Source of the DNA: Dethiosulfatarculus sandiegensis
Lineage (GTDB): Bacteria > Desulfobacterota > Desulfarculia > Desulfarculales > Desulfarculaceae
NCBI RefSeq assembly: GCF_000931935.2
Contig: NZ_AZAC01000078.1
Location: 1 to 64,000, forward strand
Length of the DNA: 64,000 nt
Direction of reading: 5' to 3'
Shown: one piece after another, positions 28,423 to 37,025 of the stretch
Layout of the letters: the number at the start of each line of letters is the position of its first letter
How positions within the stretch are numbered: the stretch's first letter is position 1
Made by a program: the position numbers and the translations under genes
Notes under the pieces: model-generated
The model's input: only the letters and a program-made list of their open reading frames with translations
The model's database searches: none
What the model was told of the DNA's origin: nothing

Positions 28423-29922
28423 ATGCGTCAAAGAAAGAAAAAGATCCTCACCCTGTATGACGCGGCTGTTTCCGCTGAACAAAAATACGAGTTTCAAAAC
28501 GCCAAAAAGGCCTACAAGAAAATTGTGCACCTGTATCCGGAAAGCACAGAGGCTGAGATCGCCCGAGACCGCATGGGGGATATGGACGATCTCAGCAATG
28601 AAAAAAGGCTCTACCGCAGGATAAACCGCAATGCCCGGCGCATACTCACCGAGATCGGTATTGATTTCAGCAATACACCGCGGATCATGGATATCCTGGC
28701 CCGGGCCGATGCCATTGATTTTGAAAGTGACAAGGCGCTGTTCATACCCATAAGGGAAGATTATCTGGACTATTGCCTGGATCAGGCGCCCACAGACATG
28801 GATGCGGACCCTGGTGAAAACGCCTTTGGCACCGGCGCAACCCCTCCTTTTCTGTTGAGGCCGGAAAGGGACGATCTGGCCCCGGCCAACCGACAAGAGT
28901 TCGAGGCTATTGTGGAAAAGGCGGTTGAATTCACAGACAGCCTCGGCATATTCAGCCAGCCTGTGGCCACGGACAAATCCATCACGGATATAGAAAGCGC
29001 CAAACTGATGGACGGCTTCCCGGACCTGAAAATGATACAGACCCGCAATATGACAGATAAAGAGGCGGCTTTCTTCAGCGGGCGGGAAGACTGGCTGGAC
29101 GGCACCAGCCTGATAACCTCGCTGGCGGTTATGCCCACCATGGTTAATTCCTTTGTCCGAAGCGCTGAGCTGGGCAACAACCTTTTATTACTGGACCTTA
29201 CCATTGCCGGTTCCTCCGGCCCCATGAGTCCGGAGGCGCTTCTAACCCAGGTTCACGCCCAGGTGTTGTTCATGATGCTCCTGGCCCAGACCATCAACCC
29301 CGGCATCACCTGTGTGCACGGCGGCATACCGGATGTGCTCGGCATCGGAGGCGATCTGGGCTACAGCGATCCGGGCCAGCCTTTGATCAACTCATCCATG
29401 GCCAGGTTGAACATGTGGATCACCGGTTTTCCCTCGGCCCAATCCGGCGGCAGCACCAGTATCCTGAAAGACATAGAAGCCGCAGTTAATGAATCCGAGA
29501 TGAGCAGGAACACCTTGCGTGAATATGGTGTGCACATTTTGCGCCATGCCATGGGGACCATGGGCAGCCTTAACTTCTTCAGTCTGGAAAAGTTCATCGA
29601 AGACTGTAAAAGGGAGCGAGCCGCCCGCAAGGTGTGGCTGAAAATGCGCCATGACTTTATGGTGCCGCTTTATGTTCCGGAAGATAAACAGGTGGTTAAG
29701 GGTATAAGAGAGATAGCTGAAAAAGGCGGGCCCAAAAACGCTGACCACACCCTCAACAATGTGGACGCCTTTTACAAATGGCGGCGAAAACTCATCGAGA
29801 TGGCGGACAAAAGAGATTATTTCCCAGATCTTATGGATACTGTTCGCAATGAAAGAGACCGGCTTAAACGCACAACCCCGGAGGAAAGGGCAACCCAGTT
29901 ACAGGAGACTTTTTATGATTGA
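28423..29922 (+). CDS. MttB-family (trimethylamine methyltransferase-like) protein with N-terminal TPR-like segment
   Basis: A 499-residue protein. Residues about 1-50 form a TPR-like helical hairpin (LYDAAVSAEQKYEFQNAKKA; YKKIVHLYPESTEAEIA). From about 60 onward the sequence follows the MttB TIM-barrel family: ARRILTEIGIDF, the LSSE-like substrate region, then GPMSPEALLTQVHAQVLFMM and the PGITCVHGGIPDVLG stretch near the barrel end. No in-frame TAG is present, so this is a non-pyrrolysine member, like MtgB-type glycine-betaine or other quaternary-amine methyltransferases. No corrinoid protein or corrinoid activator lies nearby. The ATG at 28423 sits 8 nt after GGAGG, better than the GTG at 28414. 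Function is unproven; the TPR fusion is unusual. Confidence 0.72.
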   Translation: MRQRKKKILTLYDAAVSAEQKYEFQNAKKAYKKIVHLYPESTEAEIARDRMGDMDDLSNEKRLYRRINRNARRILTEIGIDFSNTPRIMDILARADAIDFESDKALFIPIREDYLDYCLDQAPTDMDADPGENAFGTGATPPFLLRPERDDLAPANRQEFEAIVEKAVEFTDSLGIFSQPVATDKSITDIESAKLMDGFPDLKMIQTRNMTDKEAAFFSGREDWLDGTSLITSLAVMPTMVNSFVRSAELGNNLLLLDLTIAGSSGPMSPEALLTQVHAQVLFMMLLAQTINPGITCVHGGIPDVLGIGGDLGYSDPGQPLINSSMARLNMWITGFPSAQSGGSTSILKDIEAAVNESEMSRNTLREYGVHILRHAMGTMGSLNFFSLEKFIEDCKRERAARKVWLKMRHDFMVPLYVPEDKQVVKGIREIAEKGGPKNADHTLNNVDAFYKWRRKLIEMADKRDYFPDLMDTVRNERDRLKRTTPEERATQLQETFYD

Positions 29923-30362
29923 GATAGCGGGGAGGCCGCGCCGGTATATTCCATTAAGGTTTCCCTGTGGCCCGTGTGCGGTTCCGGTCTTTCTTTTTTA
30001 GCGGTAAATCCGCATTTTACATAGAACCCCAGTGCAGTTGTGTTTTCACTGTATACGCAAAGATCAATTTTTCTCCGCAGAGATTTCGCCTTATCCATAA
30101 GCCTTGTGCCAATACCCTTACCCTGATGATCAGGATCGACAAACAACGCGGCCAGGGTGTTTTCGTAAAGAGAAAAAAATCCCAATACCTGGTTATTATC
30201 CTCAAGCACATAGGTCTCGGACCCGGGGATATAGACCTCGCGCATGTCCTTGACATGACTCTGCCAGAATTCTTTTTCCACGAAATCATGGGCCTTTATG
30301 GAGGCCCTTAACCATATATCCAAAACAGAATCCATATCGGATTCTCTAAAAAGCCTTATCAC
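29913..30362 (-). CDS. GNAT-family N-acetyltransferase
   Basis: A 149-residue acetyltransferase. The acetyl-CoA-binding motif is visible in LFVDPDHQGKGIGTRLMDKA, followed by LCVYSENTTALGFYVKCGF, the usual motif A/B pair. It resembles YjaB-type single-domain GNAT enzymes. The gene starts at GTG (30362) with GGAAGGAAAA upstream. Its 3' end overlaps the MttB-like gene tail-to-tail by 10 bp. Substrate unknown. Confidence 0.85.
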   Translation of the reverse strand: MIRLFRESDMDSVLDIWLRASIKAHDFVEKEFWQSHVKDMREVYIPGSETYVLEDNNQVLGFFSLYENTLAALFVDPDHQGKGIGTRLMDKAKSLRRKIDLCVYSENTTALGFYVKCGFTAKKERPEPHTGHRETLMEYTGAASPLSQS

Positions 30363-30415
30363 AGAAACTTTTCCTTCCAGAGCGTGTGAATCAAAAGCAA
30401 AAAAACATAGCCTGA

Positions 30416-31951
30416 TCAGTGTTTCTTTTTTTTCTTATCCGGATCATACTCAGTTTGCTTTGCCAGCACCTGTTCCGCATAGGCTGGGTAAAGTTTTTTA
30501 AGGCAATCCGGGCAGATGCTGTGGGTAAAGCTGGCTTCCGAATGTTGGCTGATATAGTCCTCCACCTGTTGCCAATATTCCTCTTCGTTTCTGATCTTCT
30601 TGCAATTGGCGCAGATCGGTAAAAGGCCGCTCAATTGCTTAACTTCGGTCAAGGCTTTTTCCAGTTCCCGGGTGCGCTCGGCCACCTTTTCTTCCAGGCC
30701 TTCGGCAAGCTGCTGCTCCGCCTCCAGGGCGCGGGCCAAAGCTTCTTCTTTTTGCCTGTTAAGCACGTTTATGCGGTCGGCCAGGGCCAGGCTCAGCAAA
30801 ATAATCTCCAACATGGAGGCCATGCGCCAGGCATAGCGGGTGAAAAAGGAATTGGGGATCAGCCCCAGGTACATATCCAGCATGAAGACTGTGGCTCCGG
30901 CCAGGACCAAAAGCCAGGCAACCAGAAAATAACGAGCTCTTTTAAAGCCCAAAAACCAAAAACGAAAACCGGTAAAGATGATAACCGGAATAGATATAAG
31001 CCAGGCCAGGCGCACCGGGGCTTTGTAATCAACCAGGGGCAAAAAGCAGGACATAATGGTATTGAAGACGCATAAGGCGGCTATGGCCATGAATATCTTG
31101 AATAAAATTGGAGCATTCTTGCGGCAGTTGAAAAAGGAGCAGGCAAAAAGGACCACGAACAGGCAGGTGGTGGTATTGGCAATACGCGCTCCCCACACCT
31201 GTTGCCAGGGATTTTCCGGCCAGATAAACTGCTGCCCCAGGCCGTCCAAATACACCCACAGGCTCATGAAAGAGGCGGCATAGAGCACATAGAGCAGGTA
31301 GTTGGTGTCTTTTAAGGAAAAATAAATAAAAAGGTTATAAAAAATAGCCACCAAAAAGGCCGCATAAAAAAGGCCCAGTAAAATGTATTCATAGGGGAAT
31401 TTCGCTACAAAACTTTTGGCATCAAAAAGAGTGAGCGAAGTCTCTAAAATGGCCTGGGTCTCTAACTTTAAATAGATAGTGGTTATACCGGCGGGCTTGA
31501 CCTTGAAACTGAAATTCGGGTGCCGGTGATAATAATCCCTTTGGCTCATGGGATGCATGTCACCGGTAATTTTTTCCTCAAATTCACCTTTTTCATCTAA
31601 AACAAACAAAGTGGCGTGGTTTATGGTGGAGGTGCCAAGCTCCAGGACCATCTCTTTCGCCAGGGATTGTCTGTTCTCAATTTTGATTTTCAACCAGCAC
31701 ACCTCGTCAGGCATCACACCCAGGTTAAGAGGCTTGCCGCCCGAGGGCTTGAACCTTTTTTGCATATCAGGCCCGAGGATTTCCTTTAAACCTATTTTAG
31801 ATGAGTTATCAACCAGATAGGCATAGTTACCAGCCAAGTCATAACTGGACTCAGAAGGGTTCAGTATAAGCGGGGCCGCATCCTGGGCATAAGCCGGGAG
31901 GGAAAGGAGCAAAACCAGCAACCCCAAAATGACTCGGCCAAAAGCCATCAT
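30416..31951 (-). CDS. 7TMR-DISM membrane sensor with C-terminal zinc-ribbon-like module
   Basis: A 511-residue signalling protein. A signal peptide (1-22, ending LPAYA-QD) and an extracytoplasmic sensing domain (about 25-180) are followed by seven transmembrane segments (about 185-385) of the 7TMR-DISM type, a coiled coil (ADRINVLNRQKEEALARALE; LEKALTEVKQLSG) and a C-terminal cysteine module (LPICANCKKIRNEEEYWQQV ... HSICPDCLKKLYP). That last module is common on bacterial PAS and response-regulator proteins and probably binds a metal. No kinase, cyclase or phosphodiesterase domain is attached, so the output must be by protein contact. A poly-Lys tail ends the protein. Confidence 0.85.
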   Translation of the reverse strand: MMAFGRVILGLLVLLLSLPAYAQDAAPLILNPSESSYDLAGNYAYLVDNSSKIGLKEILGPDMQKRFKPSGGKPLNLGVMPDEVCWLKIKIENRQSLAKEMVLELGTSTINHATLFVLDEKGEFEEKITGDMHPMSQRDYYHRHPNFSFKVKPAGITTIYLKLETQAILETSLTLFDAKSFVAKFPYEYILLGLFYAAFLVAIFYNLFIYFSLKDTNYLLYVLYAASFMSLWVYLDGLGQQFIWPENPWQQVWGARIANTTTCLFVVLFACSFFNCRKNAPILFKIFMAIAALCVFNTIMSCFLPLVDYKAPVRLAWLISIPVIIFTGFRFWFLGFKRARYFLVAWLLVLAGATVFMLDMYLGLIPNSFFTRYAWRMASMLEIILLSLALADRINVLNRQKEEALARALEAEQQLAEGLEEKVAERTRELEKALTEVKQLSGLLPICANCKKIRNEEEYWQQVEDYISQHSEASFTHSICPDCLKKLYPAYAEQVLAKQTEYDPDKKKKKH

Positions 31952-32233
31952 CTTTCCCCACCCCCCAATTCACGGTAGGCAAAATAATATATTTCCATCA
32001 TAAACCTATAACTTACAGATAGGCCATAGATAGTCAAACTCCGAAACCAAAGGGGAACAATTAAGGGACAGCTATCCATTGACCTTTGAGGTGACTTAGC
32101 CAAAAAATTAAAAGTTTGAATACAAAAACCTGGAGTTTTAACAGATACTGTGATTGAATGACCAGTCTGTAAAAACTTCTTAATATTAACAATATAACTA
32201 TTATTTATTACTTGGCCTCAGGGCAACCGTTTC

Positions 32234-34912
32234 ATGAAAGCATATTGGCCCTATTGGGCAAAAATATCAAACTTCCAGGAAAACAATCCAACCAACTGGC
32301 ATTTACTGCCTTTTCACCTCATGGATGTGGCGGCGCAAGGCCTTCTGCTTTTAGAGCGGGACAAAACACTTGCCAACCGCTTAAGCAAGCTGCTTAAGCT
32401 ATCTTTAGAAAAACTTAAAAATTTAATAATCTTCTTTTTCTGTCTGCATGACATTGGCAAGTTTGCCGATACGTTTCAAAGTAAAAACCCGGAGCTTTAC
32501 CAGAAACTCCTTAACCGCACCCACCCCAAGGCAGGAAACAACAATCATGCAGAAATAGGCTACTATATTTGGAAAAAATATTTAGCTGCCAACCTGTTTG
32601 AAATACTCTCCCAAAATCATCCGGACCTGGAGGCCTATGACCTGGAGGATTTACTTATCCCCTTGGCCAGGGCGGTTATGGGGCATCACGGAGCCCCGCC
32701 TTCCTTGGAAAGCGATTGCCTGGAAGACAGCCTCACTGCCGAAGACAAAAAGGCGATTACAGACTGGTTCAACACGCTATGTGAACTGGCCACCTTGGAT
32801 TGGCTGGAGGATCTTCTGCATAATTATGATGAAGAAAGCCTCATAATTGCCTCCTGGCTTGTGGCCGGGATGGTGGTTTTCTGCGACTGGCTCGGCTCAA
32901 ACCCGAATCATTTCCCCTATCATAACCAGCCGATTGAACCCGGGGAATATTTTGAATCCATAGCCAAAAAATCAGCCCGGCAGGCGCTTGAACGCGAAGG
33001 CCTGATTCCCCCGCCTGTTGCGCCTGTTCAGAACCTGGCAAAATTATTCCCCGGCTTCACCTCCCCCACTCCCTTACAGGCAAAGGCCGAGCAATGGGAA
33101 CCCACAGAGAGCCCTCAACTGGTGATCATTGAAGACGCCACCGGTGCGGGCAAAACAGAGGCCGCCCTGCTCATGGTCAACCGGCTCATGGCCCATGGGG
33201 CAGGGCAAGGTTTTTTCTTTGCCCTGCCGACCATGGCGACCAGTAACGCCATGTACAGCCGCATGGCCCATGTTTACGGCCGCCTTTTTCAGGAGACCAC
33301 GGAAGCCAAAGCCTCATTGGTGCTGGCCCATGGCTCAGGCAGGCTGCAGACCAAATTCTTAAGGCAAAAAAACAGATCAAACAAAAACCCCCTTGAACAG
33401 GATGCCTTTTGCGCCGCCTGGTTGGCGGACAACCGCAAAAAAGCCCTTTTGGCCCAGGTGGGTATTGGCACCATTGACCAGGCCCTTATGGGGGTGCTTG
33501 CGTTGCGTCATCAATGTTTGCGGCTTTTGGGACTTAGCCGCAACCTGCTGCTGGTGGATGAGGTGCATGCCTATGACTCATACATGCACGGACTGTTATG
33601 CAATCTGCTTAAATATCAGGCCGCGTTTGGGGGCAGTGCGATCCTGCTCTCTGCCAGCCTGCCCCAAAAGACTCGCCAGGAACTGGTCGACGCCTTTAAC
33701 CGGGGCCTCAAAAACCCGCCGATCCAACTGAAAGAAGATCATTATCCCCTGCTCACCTGGAGCGCCCGGGGAAAGGTCCGGGAGATAAAGACGCCTGCCT
33801 GGAAGCGCAATCAAAGAAAAGTAAGGGTGGATTTTGTTTCCGATAAGGAGCAGGTTCTTGAACGCATCTTAAGCGCAGCCGAACAAGGCCATTGTGTGTG
33901 CTGGATAAGAAACACCGTGGCCGATGCCTTTGATGCCTGGAAAACGCTGAAAGATAAAATCCCTCCTGAAAACCTGCATCTGTTTCACGCCCGTTTTCCC
34001 TTGGGCGACCGCCTGGCCAGGGAGGAGAAGATACAAAACCTTTTCGGAAAGAACAGCACTCAAGAGCAAAGGGCGGGCCAGGTGCTTGTAAGCACGCAGG
34101 TGATAGAACAATCCCTTGATGTGGACTTTGATGTGCTGATAAGCGATCTGGGCCCCATAGACCTGATCATCCAAAGGGCCGGTCGTCTGCAAAGGCACCC
34201 CAGGCCCTACCGCACCCTGGAACCGATTCTCATAATCCATGCCCCGGAGTTCACCGAAGAGCCCGGGGAAGACTGGTATAAAAAGCCCTTTCCCAAAGCC
34301 GCCTTTGTTTATCCGGACCATGCCAGGCTTTGGCTCACAGCCAGGGGGCTTAAACAAAAAGGTTTTATCCAGGTTCCGGAAGGGGTGCGGGAACTGATGG
34401 AAGGGGTTTACGGCCCGGAGGTGGAAGAGCAAATCCCTTGCGGTTTGCAAGCCTCTTTTTATGAAGCTGAAGGGAAGTCTCTTTCCCATCAGTCCGTGGC
34501 TTATTTCAACCGATTAAACCTGGAAGAAGGCTATGCCGCCCAGGGAGACAAATGGTTGGACGATCAAAACGCACCGACCCGTTTAGGCGAGAAAAGCACC
34601 AACCTTTATCTGGCCAAGTGGGATGGCGGGCGTTTGACTCCCTGGTACAAGGAAACTGACCCACTCCATGCCTGGGCCATGAGCCAGGTGAATGTGGCGG
34701 CTTACAAGGTGGAAGGCCCGGCTGAGTATGAAGAGCCTATTACAGACGCAATAGAAAAAACCAAGGAGTCGCTCCCTGACAAGGGGAAATTTTCCGTTCT
34801 GCTTCCCCTGTTTAAGGACCCTGTTACCGGCTGTTGGCAGGGTGAGGCGCGGGGTTCCGGCGGGAAAAAGGTGGCCCTTATCTGCAGCAGGGATTTTGGG
34901 GTTGAGATTTAA
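32234..34912 (+). CDS. cas3: Cas3 nuclease-helicase, type I-E
   Basis: An 892-residue effector that degrades DNA marked by Cascade. The N-terminal HD nuclease domain shows HLMD (His28), LHDIGKF (His72-Asp73) and HHGAP (151-152). The SF2 helicase follows with Walker A DATGAGKT (301-308), DEVH box (about 441-444), SASLP, and motifs V/VI (TQVIEQSLDVDFD ... QRAGRLQRH). A Cas3 C-terminal domain closes the protein. All key residues are present, so it should be active. It is the first gene of the locus and is separated from cse1 by a 487-bp regulatory region. Confidence 0.95.
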   Translation: MKAYWPYWAKISNFQENNPTNWHLLPFHLMDVAAQGLLLLERDKTLANRLSKLLKLSLEKLKNLIIFFFCLHDIGKFADTFQSKNPELYQKLLNRTHPKAGNNNHAEIGYYIWKKYLAANLFEILSQNHPDLEAYDLEDLLIPLARAVMGHHGAPPSLESDCLEDSLTAEDKKAITDWFNTLCELATLDWLEDLLHNYDEESLIIASWLVAGMVVFCDWLGSNPNHFPYHNQPIEPGEYFESIAKKSARQALEREGLIPPPVAPVQNLAKLFPGFTSPTPLQAKAEQWEPTESPQLVIIEDATGAGKTEAALLMVNRLMAHGAGQGFFFALPTMATSNAMYSRMAHVYGRLFQETTEAKASLVLAHGSGRLQTKFLRQKNRSNKNPLEQDAFCAAWLADNRKKALLAQVGIGTIDQALMGVLALRHQCLRLLGLSRNLLLVDEVHAYDSYMHGLLCNLLKYQAAFGGSAILLSASLPQKTRQELVDAFNRGLKNPPIQLKEDHYPLLTWSARGKVREIKTPAWKRNQRKVRVDFVSDKEQVLERILSAAEQGHCVCWIRNTVADAFDAWKTLKDKIPPENLHLFHARFPLGDRLAREEKIQNLFGKNSTQEQRAGQVLVSTQVIEQSLDVDFDVLISDLGPIDLIIQRAGRLQRHPRPYRTLEPILIIHAPEFTEEPGEDWYKKPFPKAAFVYPDHARLWLTARGLKQKGFIQVPEGVRELMEGVYGPEVEEQIPCGLQASFYEAEGKSLSHQSVAYFNRLNLEEGYAAQGDKWLDDQNAPTRLGEKSTNLYLAKWDGGRLTPWYKETDPLHAWAMSQVNVAAYKVEGPAEYEEPITDAIEKTKESLPDKGKFSVLLPLFKDPVTGCWQGEARGSGGKKVALICSRDFGVEI

Positions 34913-35006
34913 ATCAGGCCAACTGCCTGTTGTGTTTACATGACCCGATAGAGCATGATAGGTTCAATCAGTTTCTTTCTCTTTACAACCAAAGTAAAAA
35001 GCCAGT

Positions 35007-35084
35007 AAGTTCCCCATGTTGTGGGGATGAACCGTGTTTGTAAAACAAAAAGAGCCATGTTCCCCGCTCTGCGGGGATAAACAA
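35007..35084 (+). CRISPR. Degenerate mini-CRISPR (two repeats, 22-nt spacer) between cas3 and cse1
   Basis: Repeat 1 (35007..35034) contains GTTCCCCATGTTGTGGGG then ATGAACCG; repeat 2 (35057..35084) contains TGTTCCCCGCTCTGCGGGG then ATAAACA. Both differ from the main-array repeat but keep the hairpin stem: CCCCA/TGGGG in repeat 1, CCCCGC/GCGGGG in repeat 2. The 8-nt handle ATGAACCG of repeat 1 is identical to the main repeat. The spacer is 35035..35056, shorter than the 32-33 nt of the main array. It matches a site at 35237 downward on the minus strand beside an AAG PAM. Cas6e could process it into a short guide RNA (inference). This layout matches the CreR-type cas-regulating RNAs reported near other type I loci. 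Confidence 0.8.
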
Positions 35085-35144
35085 CTAAGAAGAAAGTTTT
35101 GTTTTCATCTAAGCCAATAGAAGGAGGCATTTAACAATAAAACA

Positions 35145-35178
35145 TGTAACTAAAGCAAATTAGTTACATAATTTTTTT
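35145..35178 (+). terminator. Rho-independent terminator after the mini-CRISPR
   Basis: TGTAACTAA (35145..35153), loop AGCAAA, TTAGTTACA (35160..35168), then TAATTTTTTT. A perfect 9-bp stem plus a U-tract. It would end the mini-CRISPR transcript (and cas3 read-through), giving a small RNA of roughly 170 nt or less. Confidence 0.8.
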
Positions 35179-35217
35179 ACAAAAAACTGACTACTTTCAA
35201 CATCATTTTTCACATTT

Positions 35218-35240
35218 CGTGTTTTATTTTAGAAACACTT
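35218..35240 (-). promoter_or_regulatory. Predicted target site of the mini-CRISPR guide in the cse1 upstream region
   Basis: On the minus strand AAG (35240..35238) is followed by TGTTTCTAAAATAAAA, compared with spacer TGTTTGTAAAACAAAA. Fourteen of the first 16 positions match and the two mismatches are at 6 and 12, the bases flipped out by type I-E Cascade; pairing stops at 17. AAG is the canonical type I-E PAM. It lies 160 bp before the cse1 start codon, so bound Cascade could block the effector operon without full R-loop formation. Confidence 0.7.
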
Positions 35241-35283
35241 TACTTCCTACCTATCTTCATGATATCCCTACAGACATAAACTT

Positions 35284-35312
35284 TTGACTTGAGCCATCCC
35301 CATGTCTAGAAG
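35284..35312 (+). promoter_or_regulatory. Candidate sigma70 promoter of the Cascade operon
   Basis: TTGACT (35284..35289), 17-bp spacer, TAGAAG (35307..35312). It is the best -35/-10 pair seen in the region and lies 88 bp before the cse1 ATG. A weaker alternative, TTTACT at 35239..35244, would overlap the predicted guide target. Confidence 0.4.
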
Positions 35313-35399
35313 GCAAGTATTTAGCTTCAAGTTAAAACCCGACAATCAAAAAACTATTTTTAGTTTTGACCATAACTTATTGTTATAGGGGGGAGTAAA

Positions 35400-37001
35400 A
35401 TGGATTCCAACCTCTTACGCATTCCCTGGATTCCGGTAAAGCGCCTAAGCGGCAAAAAAGAAATAATAGCTCCCTGGCAGATCACCGACAATTTTCAGAA
35501 TGACCCCATAATCGGCATTGAGTCTCCCAGGCCTGATTTCAACGGCGCGTTGAACCAATTTCTCATTGGCATTTTACAGACAACCTGGGCCCCTGAATCA
35601 GAAAAAGCATGGCGAAAAATTCTCACCAAACCGCCCTCTCCCCAGGAACTCAAAGACAGCTTTTCCAAATTAGAACCATACTTTAATTTGCTAGGCAACG
35701 GCCCCCGCTTTATACAGGACTTTGACCTTACAGACGGCGCCGAACAAAACGTATCCAACCTGCTTATAGAATCTCCCGGCGGAAACACGGAAAAAAACAA
35801 TGCAGACCTTTTTATCAAAAGGGGCCAGGCAACCAGGCAATGCCCCCATTGCCTGGGCACGGCCCTTTATTGCATGCAGATCAACGCACCTTCAGGCGGC
35901 GTGGGGCACCGCACCTCATTACGCGGAGGCGGTCCTTTAAGCACCATTATCCTGGCAAACACCCTGTGGGAGACGGTCTGGGCCAATGTGTTGCCCAAAA
36001 GGGATTTTGAGGCCCTGGCCGGGAACCCGCAAAAAACCAACCCCCAGGATATCTTTCCCTGGCTGGCCCCCTGCCGCACCAGCGAGGCCAAAACCGGCCA
36101 GGCCACCCTGCCCCAGGACACCAACCCCTTGCAGATGTACTGGGCCACCCCCAGGCGCATTCGCATAATCGATCAGGAACCGGAACAAGGGGTCTGCGAG
36201 ATCTGCGGGCGCATGAGCCAACACCTCACAAGCGCCTATCAAACCAAAAACTATGGGGTGAATTATGAAGGAGCCTGGCAGCACCCCCTGACCCCCTACA
36301 CCAGGGATAAGAAAGGCATGCCCATTGCCAGACACCCCCAGCCCGGCGGGATGGTTTATCGCCATTGGCTGGGGCTGGTCATAACCGATGCCGAGGGCAA
36401 CACCCGACCGGCTAAAGTTGTGCAGCACTTTTTAAATCAGCGCCGCTTTCGGCTTTTGCAGAAACCCCAGGGCAGCCACAGCCCCAGGCTTTGGTGCTTT
36501 GGCTTTGACATGGACAATATGAAAGCCCGGTGCTGGTACGAAAGCACCATGCCCCTGGTGGATATAGACAGCCAACACATGCCCCTTTTGGAGAAAAACA
36601 TCTCCCGCCTGGTTCGGGCGGCTGATCTGGCGGTCTGGCTCTTGCGCACCAACCTGAAAAAGGCCTGGTACAAAAGGCCGGGCGATGCCAAAGGGGATTT
36701 CTCCATCATAGACCAGCGCTTTTGGCAGGAAACGGAAAGCAGTTTCTATGAAGCCCTGGAGCAGGCAATCCAGCTGGTGGAAGAAGGCCGGGACACCGAG
36801 GACCTCCGCAGGGAATGGCTAAGGCTCTTAAGAAACAAGGCGCTTGAGATCTTTGATTCCCTTTCCCAGACCGGCCATTTTGAGGCAGTGGAGCCCAGAA
36901 GGGTGGCCCTGGCCCGTCTGGACCTGGGAAAGGCCCTGAACGCCACCTCCAAAATAGGCAAAATCCTGGACCTTACAAATAAAAAAACCAAAGCAGCATA
37001 A
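35400..37001 (+). CDS. cse1: Cse1 (Cas8e), large subunit of type I-E Cascade
   Basis: A 533-residue Cascade large subunit that reads the PAM and recruits Cas3. It begins with the family-typical short strand (NLLRIPWIPVKRLSG), has the conserved GNGPRFIQDF loop region and the SGGVGHRTSLRGGGP segment, followed by a C-terminal four-helix bundle. A zinc-knuckle-like CPHC and CEICGR pair is visible. GGGGGGAG precedes the ATG. First gene of the cse1-cse2-cas7-cas5-cas6-cas1-cas2 operon. Confidence 0.93.
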   Translation: MDSNLLRIPWIPVKRLSGKKEIIAPWQITDNFQNDPIIGIESPRPDFNGALNQFLIGILQTTWAPESEKAWRKILTKPPSPQELKDSFSKLEPYFNLLGNGPRFIQDFDLTDGAEQNVSNLLIESPGGNTEKNNADLFIKRGQATRQCPHCLGTALYCMQINAPSGGVGHRTSLRGGGPLSTIILANTLWETVWANVLPKRDFEALAGNPQKTNPQDIFPWLAPCRTSEAKTGQATLPQDTNPLQMYWATPRRIRIIDQEPEQGVCEICGRMSQHLTSAYQTKNYGVNYEGAWQHPLTPYTRDKKGMPIARHPQPGGMVYRHWLGLVITDAEGNTRPAKVVQHFLNQRRFRLLQKPQGSHSPRLWCFGFDMDNMKARCWYESTMPLVDIDSQHMPLLEKNISRLVRAADLAVWLLRTNLKKAWYKRPGDAKGDFSIIDQRFWQETESSFYEALEQAIQLVEEGRDTEDLRREWLRLLRNKALEIFDSLSQTGHFEAVEPRRVALARLDLGKALNATSKIGKILDLTNKKTKAA

Positions 37002-37025
37002 TCCCGTTCCATAAAGGAGGGCTTT

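Noticed and set aside
28423-29922. Pyrrolysine-containing MttB
   Set aside because: The frame has no internal TAG and the usual Pyl region is replaced. No pyl genes are in view.
31952-32233. Mini-CRISPR guide target upstream of cas3
   Set aside because: Searched by eye for AAG-TGTTTNTA on both strands. Only a partial central match (TGTAAAA) without the seed was found.
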